Shown here in pieces: positions 32,459 to 43,935 of a stretch of DNA of 64,000 bases. The stretch lies in contig RPFO01000076.1 in the NCBI GenBank assembly GCA_009746045.1, positions 2,029,096-2,093,095 of the forward strand, given 5' to 3'. The notes under the pieces are model-generated. The model was not told the origin of the DNA. It was given only the letters and a program-made list of their open reading frames with translations, and made no database searches. Each line of letters opens with the position of its first letter. Position 1 is the first letter of the stretch. This DNA is from Mesostigma viride (lineage: Eukaryota; Streptophyta; Mesostigmatophyceae; Mesostigmatales; Mesostigmataceae). The position numbers were made by a program, and so were the translations under genes.

Positions 32459-33174
32459 AGTTAAGTAATGCAATACGCATTACTTTTGCATACTTGCAAG
32501 TATGCAAAAGTAATGCGTATTGCATTACTTAACTAAAATTGGGCCGCGTGGGGAAATCCGGCGTTCCGCACACACCGCTCGTTACCGAGGTGACTCGATT
32601 AATTACGACTCGGCTATTCCCAGCCTCGCGCCGTAATTCCTATTTCGACTTGGCCTACCCGGCCTCCGCCAAACATAGAAATCCACAAATATTTCGACTC
32701 GGCCTCCCAGGCCTACCCGCCGCAAATATTTCCGTGCCTCCGAGAGGATTCGAACCCGGTACCCCAGGAGCGAACGCCAATCTTAGTTAAGTAACTAAGA
32801 TGCATACTTGCAAGTATGCAAAAGTAATGCGTATTGCATTACTTAACTAAGATTGGCGTTCGCTCCTGGGGTACCGGGTTCGAATCCTCTCGGAGGCACG
32901 GAAATATTTGCGGCGGGTAGGCCTGGGAGGCCGAGTCGAAATATTTGTGGATTTCTATGTTTGGCGGAGGCCGGGTAGGCCAAGTCGAAATAGGAATTAC
33001 GGCGTGAGGCTGGGAATAGCCGAGTCGTAATTAATCGAGTCACCTCGGTAACGAGCGGTGTGTGCGGAACGCCGGATTTCCCCACGCGGCCCAATTTTAG
33101 TTAAGTAATGCAATACGCATTACTTTTGCATACTTGCAAGTATGCAAAAGTAATGCGTATTGCATTACTTAACT
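32459..33174. mobile_element. Element P: palindromic TRIM-like element
   Basis: Identical 76-bp terminal repeats (32459-32534, 33099-33174), each a perfect palindrome with ends AGTTAAG...CTTAACT. Between them two ~250-bp units lie in inverted orientation around a partial third copy of the palindrome (32785-32848), so the whole 716 bp is nearly one palindrome. Target duplication is gggat (32454-32458, 33175-33179). Removing the insert restores the C RT frame. Each arm holds GGGTTCGAATCC (a T-arm/B-box word) at about 32745-32756 and 32877-32888. No ORF. Ends and 5-bp duplication match the copia-like family here. Confidence 0.88.
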
Positions 33175-33179
33175 GGGAT

Positions 33180-34362
33180 GACTATGTATGTAAGGCTACA
33201 GACATTAAAAGGGCCTTCCTGAAAGGCTCACCTGAGATAGCACAACAAGTGTGGCATGGTCAGGTGTATGTGGTCTCCACACCAAGAGTTTGGGCAAAAC
33301 ACATCCCTCAGCAGTACCTGAAAGCTAACATAGGTGTTGAAGGGCTGCAATCAGCTCCTCGCATTTTCAGGATGTCAGCTCAGGCTGTGTTTGAAAAGCT
33401 AGGGGCTAGATATGATGACATAGACCCTTGCTTCTTTGTGGTCCCACACCCTCATGGCATACTCACCTTTGTGTGGCATGGGGATGATCAGCTGATTGCT
33501 GGGCCAAGGCGTGCTGTAGATGAGTTTATACAACAAGTGTCTCAGCATTTTGAAATTGGCAAGCAAGTAGAGCTGGGCACCACTGCCATAAAATTTTGTG
33601 GCACAATGTTACAACTCCAGCAGCAGCAAAACCAGTGGGTGTGTGCACTTTACTCTCCCAATGATTACATGCACAGCTGCTTGGAGGTTTTGCAAACCAA
33701 AATCAAACCTGGAGCCTGTCCCACCATTAGAGGCAAGCTGGGGTGGTTGTGCTCAACTTGTGCACCTCACCTGGCTGTGGTTAGCAGAGTTGATGATGAT
33801 GTCTTGATGCAAGTAGGTCACAAAGCCATCACCAAAACTCTCCAGGAAGGCCCTCCCCTTATCTTGCACTCCTTGGATCTCCACAAAACCATTCACATCC
33901 AAGCTATGATGGATAGTTCCATAGAGTCCAGGCAGATTACCAAGTTGCAGGCAAGGGAGTCAGGCTTGTATTTTGTGCAGAATGATGATGCACCATTGTC
34001 TCTCATTTCATGGTACAGCCGGTTGCATAGACGCAAGGCTGTCAGCAGCAATGCTGCTGAGTGCAGGGCAGTGGTGTCAGCAGTGCTTCATGCCAGGTAC
34101 TTGAATCATGTGCTGGTTTGGTTGCAGATGCAAGCAGGCAGCAATGCTGGGGTGGTGGCACATTTGCTCACTGACAGTCAGTCAGTCCTCAGTTTCCTTG
34201 CTAACCCCTATGCTGTGCACACTGATCTTGACTGGGTGGTCCTTAAACAGGAGTCCACCTACTGGGAGTCCACCCGTCACGTGGAGGACAAACACAACGC
34301 TGCTGATGCACTCACTAAAGTGCCTCAGCAGGCAGCTGAACAATATCAGCTGTTGTACCACT
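33180..34362 (+). CDS. pol: Pol of element C, part 2: RT and RNase H
   Basis: Resumes in frame after P (ATDIKRAFLKG). RT motifs: GVEGLQSAPRIFR, DPCFFV, WHGDDQLIAG (HGDD catalytic box), IKFCGTML. RNase H motifs: AMMDSSIE, AAECRAVV, LLTDSQSV and ADALTK. The apparent stop at 34362-34364 is made by the D LTR. Removing D continues the frame at 53336 for a short tail and natural stop. Confidence 0.88.
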
Positions 34363-34783
34363 AGTTGAGAGAGAGTTGCCCTGAATTCCGCCATGGTTCT
34401 TGCAGGAATGTTGCCTTTATTAAAAATAAGGAACACAGACGTAAGTCACGTCACTTCCAAGACTGCACGCAGCACAGACGACAGGGTCGCAGTGCCAAGA
34501 GAACGTGCACGCAAGAACTAGCGTCCCGGTGCTACCAAGTCACACATATAGGATGCTAGGGACGCGTCCAAGTATTCAGCTGCACTGTCACAGCTGAACT
34601 ATCAATCAATTGATTACACAGACTCTGGCACGCCTTTGGCGCGCAGATCTATCAATTGTCCATACGGCTAGTCCTGTGGACCTATCCGTACACTGCTCAG
34701 CATCAATTGTCTCATAGGTCCTGGCGCGCTACAGCACGCCTACCTATCAATTGACCATCAAGTCCTGTACAAGTCCTGTCAAC
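34363..34783 (-). repeat. 3' LTR of D, first part (continues at 45906)
   Basis: Matches 52717-53137. The sequence continues at 45906-46098 after element E; the target bases tcaac occur on both sides of E. Reunited length equals the intact LTR (614 bp). Confidence 0.92.
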
Positions 34784-35357
34784 TGTTACGTCCTGGCTCG
34801 ACTCTATCCCAAACACCTCGCCTAACCTGACCTAAACTAGTGATGAGGCACCTACCTAGGAGTGAGGAGCTATATTGGCTTTAAGACCTAGGACGCGACG
34901 ACGCTGCTTCTCAATGCATTCCCTTATAATACGCCATATACCGAATAAAACCAGGGTACTACGAAGGAAACACAACTACACTGCCGTGACCCAAGCCTAT
35001 ATGTGTTAATTCATTTAACACACGCCGAGTGCCATTCACGAAGGACAACTGCTGCATAAATGATCGCCGACAGGCGTGTATGCTCGGGCCGACATCGACC
35101 CTCGCCCACAGGACCAACGCACGTCCACAAGGTTCACACGCAGGATAAAAGGACCACTACTAAAGTACGCAGCGCGGCGCGACTGCACCGAACCACCATA
35201 CTGTACAATTGCCACGTCACAAGGCCCGGTACCGACCGGCCAAAAGGTCCTTACTACACGTAAGCCTAGGAAAGTCAGCGAACTGCTCCGGAATGGCTGA
35301 GGCAACAAGGGACCTAATTTACGTCCGTAACAACAACAAAAGTTACGCGACGTAACA
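34784..35357 (-). repeat. 3' LTR of element E
   Basis: Same length and almost the same sequence as 45327-45900. In element orientation it is preceded by a G-rich polypurine tract (GGGGGGGAGG, about 35358-35367). Confidence 0.93.
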
Positions 35358-35726
35358 CCTCCCCCCCACAAAGGTAGGGAGCCCTCTCCCTACGCACAGG
35401 GAGGAAACCAAGGGATAGGAAACCTAATGCACCCAGCACACACCAACACAATCGGCATGCCATCCAAGATACAAAGCACCAACGTATTAACTCGGTCTCC
35501 ACCACCACGCCGGGAGGTGTAGGGTTAACCAGCACCAAGCCTGGTGGTAGGTTCCCCTAACTGCCTGGAACAGAGTCCTTGCCGGGGGGAACGGCACTGG
35601 GCAGGACACACAGAGTAAACAAATCAGTACCAAGGACCAAGAACGACCAATCAACTGGCCAGAATATGAGGGCGACTCTATATACCGGAGGGACAACACC
35701 CTCAGGTCGGGCCTAAGGCCCTCTAT

Positions 35727-37688
35727 CTAGTTGCCATCAGTCTGGTAAGTGCCACGCGAGGCCAGCAGAACATCCAGATACGCCTGGTAGTGGGCCACAT
35801 CATCGGCATTGTCATGCCTATCTACAGTGAGGAAAACATCGGCCCACACGCCATCAGGAAAAAGACCCAGAAAGGCCCAGTAATACCTATGCTGCGTAAG
35901 AACGACCTGGCCACGGGCCCAGTCCAGGAAACCACAGGCAAAGAGGCGTAGGAAAGGCTCTACCGCGATCAAGCAGAGAGCCCGCAGGAGTAGGCGATGG
36001 TACCGGATCCGAGAGCGCAAACCCGTCGGGAAGAACAGATCTATACCATGGGCTCCACGTCAGACGGCCACATCCGGATGTGCCGAACCTCACGGAAGCG
36101 CCACCGACGGGCACACTGTCGCGACCCGAACGTCTCGAGGTAGTCGCTAGCCCGAGGAGGGGGATGGCCACGGGAGTCCAGACCCTGGCCCGGGATGGGC
36201 GCTAGACGACGGGCATCCCACTCTAGGATGGGCTGGAGAACCGTGCTGTACGTAGCACCCGGCACCGCAGGAAACTCTACCGTAAGGGCAGCTGAGGCCA
36301 TAATGCCCAGAGGCGGAGGGTAAGCCCACTGGAACCCACCGTAGGTGTCCAAGTCATTGTGACGCCTAGCCCAGCGATACAGAACACGCCGAACCAGGAT
36401 CTCGCCCTGGAACACAGGATCAGCTAAAATAACCATATCGAAAGGAGGCCGATCAGTCTCAATGGGTAGGCCACGGTCCCGCGGCGCCCGACACTCCTGG
36501 GAGAACCCGAGGGACATGGGCAAAATGGCAAGCTCGGCGGAGGCGCGCGGCAGGTCACACTGTCGGCAGGCGTGCGCAGACATACCGTACCCAAGGACAG
36601 GCGTGTCGCGCGACTCCGGCGTCGCATGCACCACAGAAGCGACCCGATCCCGATCGCCATCGGACAACTCCCGGAGGGAATCAGCAGCGCGGATGGCGCA
36701 AAAATCAGGGCCGCTGGCCCGAACAACCGCAGCCAAAGACCGCGGGGCCGAAGGGACGGGGGCCGAAGAAGGGGTAGGAACCGGCACAGACGCAGACGGC
36801 GCCGGTACAACAGGGGGTCGCGTCGGACCCGCTGCCGGAGGGGGTCGCGACGGACCCGCCACCGCAGCTGGCGCTCCGGTCTCCGGTGGCGGCGCACCCC
36901 CAGGCCACATGTTGAAAACAGGGCCCGTAGGGACAGGCAATCCGGCATACGACTGGTTACCATCCAAGCTCCAGTCGGGCACCTGAATCCTCTGCGGAGG
37001 ACCACCCTCCCAAAGCCTGGGAAGACCGCCCGGGTCGCTAAAGAAACCCCGCGATGGCGGCGCTGACGCTGTGGGCGGCCCGGAAGCGACGACGGCGGGC
37101 GCGGCCGCTGGGGCGGAAGACTCGCGCAGAGGCGCAGGTACGTCGGTAGCAGGCGCAGAGACAGCCGGAGGCGTAGGAGCCGCAGCAACAGAAGAAACCG
37201 CAGCTACCGAGGGCTCGCACAGCGCGGCGAAACCGTAGGCGCCGAGGCAACCGAAGGGGAAGGGGGCACAGATACAACAGACACCCCACCTGGCGTGGCT
37301 GGAGCATGCGCCTGGGCCGCCATGAAGGCCCCGAAAGCCGCGGTCAGGGACTGGATCTGTGCCTGCATCGCAGAAACAGTCGACGAGAGAGGATCAGGCT
37401 CACGATCCGAGCCCAAAGGGGTAGGCTCCACCGACGCGCGCCGGGTCGACCGTGGTGAAGACGGGACAGGGGAAGGAGCCGACACTGAGGAAGAGGACGC
37501 TGCAGGGGAGGCCGAATACTCTGGCGTGTACTGTGCCTCGACTGGTGCGTCCGTAGGGGAAGGGTCGCCAAATGCTACTCCCGCTGTCTGGTCCGCGATC
37601 TCCATGAACTCGACCGCCCGTAGGAGGTCACAGGGGTTGTCATCTATATCTGCCTCGCCCTCGCCCGGAAGCCTGAGGGGAACACCTC
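35727..37688 (-). pseudogene. Unrecognised ~650-codon reading frame at the 3' end of E
   Basis: Starts in the position where the integrase core should follow the zinc domain (junction near 37688, right after ARSYYW). Frames 37605-37204, about 37230-36041 and 36045-35727 join with two single-base shifts (near 37220 and 36045). The N-terminal half is Pro/Ala/Ser-rich with a short heptad-like segment (TVSAMQAQIQSLTAAFGAFM). The C-terminal half looks folded (MVILADPVFQGEILVRRVLY, LDTYGGFQWAYPPPLGIM, LLLRALCLIAVEPFLRLFAC). No catalytic motif, signal peptide or clear membrane span is seen. It could be a gag from another element joined by recombination, or a captured gene. Confidence 0.55.
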
Positions 37689-38577
37689 CAGTAGTAAGAG
37701 CGGGCTACTAGGTCCCGTACCCGTTTACCACCCTGATGAGCAGCTAAGTCATGCAACTCAAAGAGCAAGGAGGAGCGACAGATAGGAGGGACATACAGGC
37801 GCCATTGAGGGGGAGAATCTGCTATTTGCACATATAAAAACCCACCTACAAATTTACAAGGGTGCTTGCCTAATTGTTGGGGAAGGGCTGCAATGGCAGC
37901 TAAAGCTTCCGGCTCAGTGGCCGTAAATCTACTAATAAGGCGTTCAAGATCAGAGGTAGGCATCGCTACAGAGGTATCCAGAACAGGTTTAAAGAGGTCT
38001 CCTACCGCCTTGCGAAAGAGAAGGGGAGGTCCTAGAGGGACTATGTTATCATAAGACTTTCCTGACCTAGTCGCTATATGGCTAAGCGGTATGGAAATTT
38101 TATTTTTCCCCTCCCCCCCCACCGAGACCACAGGAAGGGCCTCACACGGGAGAGAGAGTACTACGTGAGAAAGGAGATCAGGCATGCGAACAGCAGTATG
38201 AAAGAGATAGGCATAGGATTCATCATCAGGTAGTTCACCATAAGGGGTTACACCCATAGTAGTAGGAACTAGAGTAGTATTGAGAACATCCAGGTCCTCG
38301 AAAAAGGAGTAATCTGCGCGACGGGAGAGTGCATCTGGTACTATGTTATCTACACCCTGAACATACTGAAGTTTAAAAGGGGAAAACTGTGCTAAAAACT
38401 CCATCCAGCGCGCTTGACGAGGGGTAAGGTTGGGTTGGGAGAGAAGATGGGTAAGGGGACGGTGATCCGTTTGGATAACTAATCTATAAGGATCTATCTC
38501 ACAGGGTTCATTCAGGCAGACATCAAATTGAGCACCTTTAAGAAAGTGCTGCCACGCGTGGCAACAATACACCACCG
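37689..38577 (-). pseudogene. pol: Pol of element E, part 2: RNase H end and integrase zinc domain (truncated)
   Basis: Resumes the RNase H frame after the 38582-40299 transposon: QTDHRPLTHLLSQ, TPRQARWMEFLAQF, YVQGVDNIVPDALSRR, all typical Ty3 RNase H end motifs. The integrase zinc-binding start follows (LHDLAAHQGGKRVRDLVARS) and ends at YYW. The CC half of the zinc site and the whole DDE core are missing. Confidence 0.85.
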
Positions 38578-38581
38578 CTAA

Positions 38582-40299
38582 CTCGTCGTCTGTCCCAACT
38601 CAGTCCTCACAGGAGGACTGAGTTGACAATTTTCAACCGCGTGTAGCGACTAGGTGGGGGGTCCATCCCAAATGTTTTGATGTGGATCTGGGGTGTACTA
38701 GATATCATTTTGTTGGCAAAAATACTGCATATGTGAAAACTTGACCCGAACACCTGAAAATTACACGGACGTTGGGCGCCCCTCGCGAATTTGCATTTTT
38801 CGGGATAAGAACGAGTGGGAAAAATTTAATCAAATCCTGGTGCATGAAGAAAAAATATAGGCATGTAAACAACATAGTTCTTGAAGCGTGGCAAAAAACT
38901 GGGCTCCATTTGGCCACTGCAACTGCCTGAAACAATTAAAAAACTCTCAGTCCTCAGGAGAGGAATGGGGCTTTTGCTAACTTTGCTAGCATGTAAGTGC
39001 GGTCATACTACATCACCGTGGCCACCAACCATCCCAATCAACTCATTTCCCTTCAAGCATTACAGGACAACACACTTGCATCATCATACTTCAGGTATAT
39101 CATACCTTATCATGTAGTGAGAGCCTATGCATGCATGTAGGGAATGGGCTTGGATACCTACCAACAAAGGGTTATGTTATAAGTGTCAACCACCAATATA
39201 ATGGGTAGGTTAAGCATATTTCCATTGTTTCAAACAACAATAGATATGGCTATAACTGTTTTGCCTTGCCATGATGTGGCCAACATAGTTGCTGGCACAT
39301 GATGGCAGTGGTTTGTCACCAAGACTTTTCACTCACCCGTAAAAGCTTGAATGCACCCTTGACGCAGCCCGTGGCCACACAATCATGCAGTATGAACGTA
39401 GCAAAAGAATAACTAACATCTATGAAGGTGTTTAAACCTGCACAGCTCCTAAAACCCTGCACAACTACACTGGGTTAAGGCAAATGCCTGCTAACATCAT
39501 CTGAAAAGGGGGTTTTAGAGAGGGGCAGGCAACGGTCAAGAAAGAGCATCAAGACTTGAACCTGACAACGCCTCGCAAGCTTAAACTCATGTACGAACAT
39601 CAAGGAACGAAGAGGCAACGATTATCCGGCTTTACCTGGCACGGCTGGCGTTACCTTGGCCCAGGCGGTGCCCGCAAAAGTGGCACTTTGCGGCACATAG
39701 ACCATGACGTGACAGAATGGTCGAGATCATCAAATCTATACTGTCACTCAATATATTCTAATGCAACTCATGTTAACATGTAGAAAGAAACCTATCAGCC
39801 ATTGAAATTGCGCCGGAAAGCAAGCGCAGTAATCAATTCCGTCGACCTGCCTTATCGCAGTTTTTTCCAGCAAGAACAGTGCCGACACTGGGTAAATCGC
39901 ATCCCCGCGAGCTAAAAATTGATTTATATCATCTTTAGGGCATTTTAAATCTATTTACTGAGTTTGGACGGCTAACTCGTCCGCAAACGTAAACTGCATG
40001 CATGGGCGCGAGCCGCCATGGCTAGGTCGTGCATTTCCGGAACTCGCGTTTCACGTGGAAAAGTACCCTTACCACCTGTACTTTGACCGTACAGTTAGCC
40101 GCGCATACCAAATCCAAAAAAATCCCAAAAATATGTCCAAGAAAGATCTTTTCACGTAGTATTTGAATAAATTTTGAGAGAATTTTTTTGTCAAACATTC
40201 TGACCGGGGCGAATTTTCTACGAAACCCAAAAACTCGGTCCTCTAGAGAGGACTGAGTTCAACTCAGTCCTCCGTAGAGGACCAGGGACAGACGACGAG
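38582..40299. mobile_element. Non-autonomous DNA transposon, CTCGTC family (short copy)
   Basis: Ends CTCGTCGTCTGTC / GACAGACGACGAG with CTAA on both sides (38578-38581, 40300-40303). It is in reverse orientation to 12901-16538 and lacks the TTAA insertion. Removing it with one CTAA rejoins the E RNase H frame exactly, proving a 4-bp duplication. No transposase. Confidence 0.9.
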
Positions 40300-40303
40300 C
40301 TAA

Positions 40304-42175
40304 GAGTTCCTGCTGGTGTACGGGATAGTTACGCTCCGCAGGGAGCATTGTCCTAGAGATATACTCAATTGGCTGTAAGCCCTGACCCTGATCCTGGAGA
40401 AGGACGCCCCCTATAGCTACCTTACTAGCGTCTGTAGCTACCACAAAGGGTTTAGTAGTATCCGGTAGGATGAGTACGGGAGGAGAGAGGAGTAGGGATT
40501 TTAGACACTGAAAAGCCGACTGACATTCACTACTCCAGGCAAAGGGGATATCCTTCTTTAATAAATGATTAACAGGGGCTGCTATAGTTGCGAAACGCGG
40601 GATAAAACGCCTATAGTAAGAGGCAATCCCTAGAAAACTACGTACACCTTTAACGTCGGTAGGGGTAGGCCATTCCTGAATTGACTTAGTTTTATCCGGG
40701 TCGGTAGCGACCCCGGCATCTGACAAAACGTGTCCTAAAAATGGTACACTCCTACCAGAACGAACTTTAGCACGGCGAGCCCACAAGGAATTTTCAGACA
40801 TTATTTCTAAGACTTTCTTTAAATCACGTAGGTGCGTTTCAAAATCAGGGGAGTAAATAAGGATATCATCTAAGTAAGCCTGAGCACAAGAACGATCGTG
40901 CTCAGATAAAGAAACAGAGGAGAAGGAAGGATCCTTTAAATCAGATGACACTTGGGGAAGGTGAGAATTACCCATAACAGGTCTAAGCACTTCATTCATT
41001 AACATTTGAAAAGAGGCAGGAGAGTTACAGAGTCTCATGGCCGCTACTCTAAACTGATAATGACCAAAAGGGGTAGCAAAGGCGGTTTTACGGCAATCCT
41101 CAGGCGCTATACGCAGTTGCCAAAAACCATCCGCACAATCCAATACTGTGAAACAAGTGGAACCTTTAACCTTATTAATTAAATATATCATCAATACGAG
41201 GTAGAGGGTATTTAGACTTCACAGTAATATCATTCAACTTCCTATAATCAGTAACTAGGCGAAACTTGCCATTTGGCTTAGGAACTAACAGGACACCAGC
41301 TGAGTAGGGGGAGTTACTAGGCTCTATCAATCCTGCTTCTAATAGTGACACTAAAATCTGTTTTAGTTCCTTTAACTCGGTAGGGCCCATTCTATACATC
41401 GGAGAGTGCGTAGGAACTGCACCGTCCTTAATAACTACACGGTGTAAAACAGAACGAGGAGGAGGATAAGAAGGACTCTTTTCTTCAAAAACTTTGGAGG
41501 AATCTATCACAGCCATGTATCTTACTATTTCGTTTTCAGTAAATCCCACTCCTATTGTATCCACTGGGTTTACATCTATATCCACACTATTATTAGTGAT
41601 AGGTATCTCCTGTACTTCTAACTGAAGGAACATACATAATAAATATCCATATTCCTTTAATTCAGATCGCAACTCATCATTGGACATTAATACTTCAGGT
41701 ATAGGTCTTACAGGAGGATCAACAGGTGTAGGAGGAGTAATATCTACCAAGGATAAATTTTCTACTCTATAATGACGTTCCGGTACCCAGTAGTAAGAGC
41801 TATCTGGAAACCAAATGACCATGGTAACATAATTAATAGTAATCTTATTATCCTGGTGCCAATCTAATCCTAGTAATACATCAGCGGTAGTGATAGGGCC
41901 TATATAGTGGCCGTCAGGTTGACAGTACGTCCTTGTATGACCAGGGGAAGGGACACCGTACCCGGGGAATGACTGGTGCGACCGTCAGCATAATGGACAG
42001 TGACAGGCTTGGTGTGAGGGATAGGGACTAGTCCTAAACGCCTAACTAGGGCCTCGCTCACAAAGGAGCTAGCCGCACCGCTATCCACTAACACACAGAC
42101 ATTCAAAAGTTCATCAGCATGCAAGAAGGGGTCTACAACAGTGTGGGGAACGGTTAAGCCACCATTCAAAAACAT
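40304..42175 (-). pseudogene. pol: Pol of element E, part 1: protease, RT, start of RNase H
   Basis: Retropepsin with VDSGAASSFV (DSG active site) at ~42090 and VLLGLDW (~41850), with one frameshift near 41905. RT begins after a linker ([32 protein letters not shown]) and has a second frameshift near 41185. It continues through LDCADGFWQL, TPFGHYQFRV, the catalytic YLDDILIYS and SFLGIASYYRRF, to RNase H (VVATDASKVAIGGVL, PVHQQELL). Domain order and motifs are those of Ty3-like elements. Confidence 0.88.
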
Positions 42176-42300
42176 AAGAGGACGAACACGTAAGGGTAGG
42201 GATGATTCAGCTCCTACAGAAGTTATGAAAACAGGCAGGCAAAAATTATTATCTGGGGTACTATCTAAGGACCTGTCCAGGTTACCCCCGGCTGACAGGC

Positions 42301-43809
42301 CTACTGTTCCCCCTCCCCCCCCACATCCATTGGGACTAACCCCGAAGAAGTCCCTGGCGAAAAAGCCACTGCTGGAGGGTCGCGAGGGAGCGAAGAGGGT
42401 GCAGGAGCCTGATTATCATAGGGGAACCCTGAGGGTCCTATCTGCACAACAGTCAGCCTACTAGGGGTAGCTGAGGGAATGCGTCCTGGAGTGGGACGAA
42501 TAGGAGCACGCTGAGGGGTACGAGGAGGGCGAGCATCGGGATGAGGGGGAGCACCAGAAAGGAACTTGGGGCACTCCGCCTTAAGATGGCCCACCTCATG
42601 ACAATGATAACACGAGATGTGAGACACATCCAATGCAGATATATCTGTAACGCAAATATCGAATTCTTCTACATATGCCTATTCTTATTCAGGAGTGCGG
42701 ACAAGGTTATGAACCCTAGTACACAAAGGAGCATGAGCAAACATGCAATCAGCAACACGGAGGAGATGGGTAGGAAGAGGAGTGGTAAAGAAATCTGCTA
42801 CTCTTAATAGACGCTGTCGCACATGCTTGAGGGGCAGATCAGTGAAACGGTAGGCAGAGAACTGGCGTTTTACCTCACGTAATAAGGGTCTACTGAGGCC
42901 TTGAAGGAAACGAGCACGTACTTCTGCGCCCGACAAATCCCTAATTCGTACCATCTGTGTATCAAATTCTTTCATATATTCCTTAAACGGTTTAGTACCT
43001 TGCTGCAAAGTACCAAAGGCTAATCTATCCTGCCAATCTGCATCAGGAGGAACTAAATGGCTCTCTAACCGCTAAAACAATCCTGCTACTGAGTTAGGGT
43101 AGGCATGAGAGGCCAAGGATTCGCACTGGATGAGGTTGGCAAGCTCAGGGGTAATACAGGTAGTAAGATAGTGAGGGACTAAAACAGCATCAGGGAGACG
43201 CCATCTATTATGATTTTGCCACGACTCTGTGTTCTGGGTAAGCAACATAATAAAAGTGAAAAACTGTTGAGGGGTAGACTTGACATCCAACTTGGGAAGG
43301 TTAGCAAAGAGGGGAAGAGCAGGGGGCTTAGGAGGATGGGAAGGATCAGATTTACCCATAGGACCACTGTCTTCCACTGCCACATAAGAGGGATAGAAAG
43401 AAGGAAGAGGAAAGGCTTTGGATAGGGGTCTAGAAGGGGCCACCGTTTCAGGATGGTGCCCATAGGAGAAGGGAACAGTATATTGTTCACGAAGGGAGGA
43501 GTAGGCAAAATGATCATAATTTCTGTCGTCTAGAGGCATGGTGCTGAAATCACTATTAACTTCTAACTCTGCTACGCGGGAAGGAACCTGGGCAGCCTCG
43601 TAGGCCCTGTCAGGGTAGGACCAAGAAGCAGGAGGAGGAAAGGGAACTGCGCTAGGGCGACCAGACGGGCCTACAGGGGCAGGGTTACGACCCATGTTAT
43701 GAGCAGGGATAGAAGGAACAGGATGAAAGATCATGGTGAAAGAAGGGTCTTCACTAAATCTAACATGCATACGTTGTTCAAAGGTAGGAGGGGTGACAGA
43801 GGGACGACG

Positions 43810-43851
<42 letters not shown>

Positions 43852-43935
43852 GTTGGCATTATTAGAATTATTAGTGGTAGGTATAGGTGACATCTCTCCA
43901 CCCACTAGATCCATGTTCAGTTTGAGGAAAAACAA
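42301..43935 (-). pseudogene. gag: Gag of element E, with Asn repeat and CCHC knuckle
   Basis: One frame (43935 to 42301) with in-frame stops near 43072 and 42685. After MDLVGGEMSPI comes a run of Asn codons (an ATT microsatellite on the + strand, about 43811-43865). The capsid-like part contains FKEYMKEFDTQMVRIRDL and EVRARFLQGLSRPLLREV. The zinc knuckle is CYHCHEVGHLKAEC. Gag frame and pol frame differ. Defective. Confidence 0.82.

Noticed and set aside
32741..32890. tRNA genes in P (and Q near 29720)
   Set aside because: Only a T-arm-like word is present. No acceptor pairing, D-arm or anticodon arm could be drawn, so these are tRNA-like motifs, not genes.
32543..33094. Paired identical 83-codon ORFs on opposite strands in P
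   Set aside because: They arise because the element is an inverted repeat; there is no evidence of coding.
35036..35371. ORFs in the E LTRs (also 45579-45959)
   Set aside because: They lie inside LTRs, differ in end point between copies and show no domain.
36424..37188. Long Arg/Leu-rich frames overlapping the unknown ORF of E
   Set aside because: GC-rich shadow frames. The chosen frame runs continuously with two small shifts and has balanced composition downstream.
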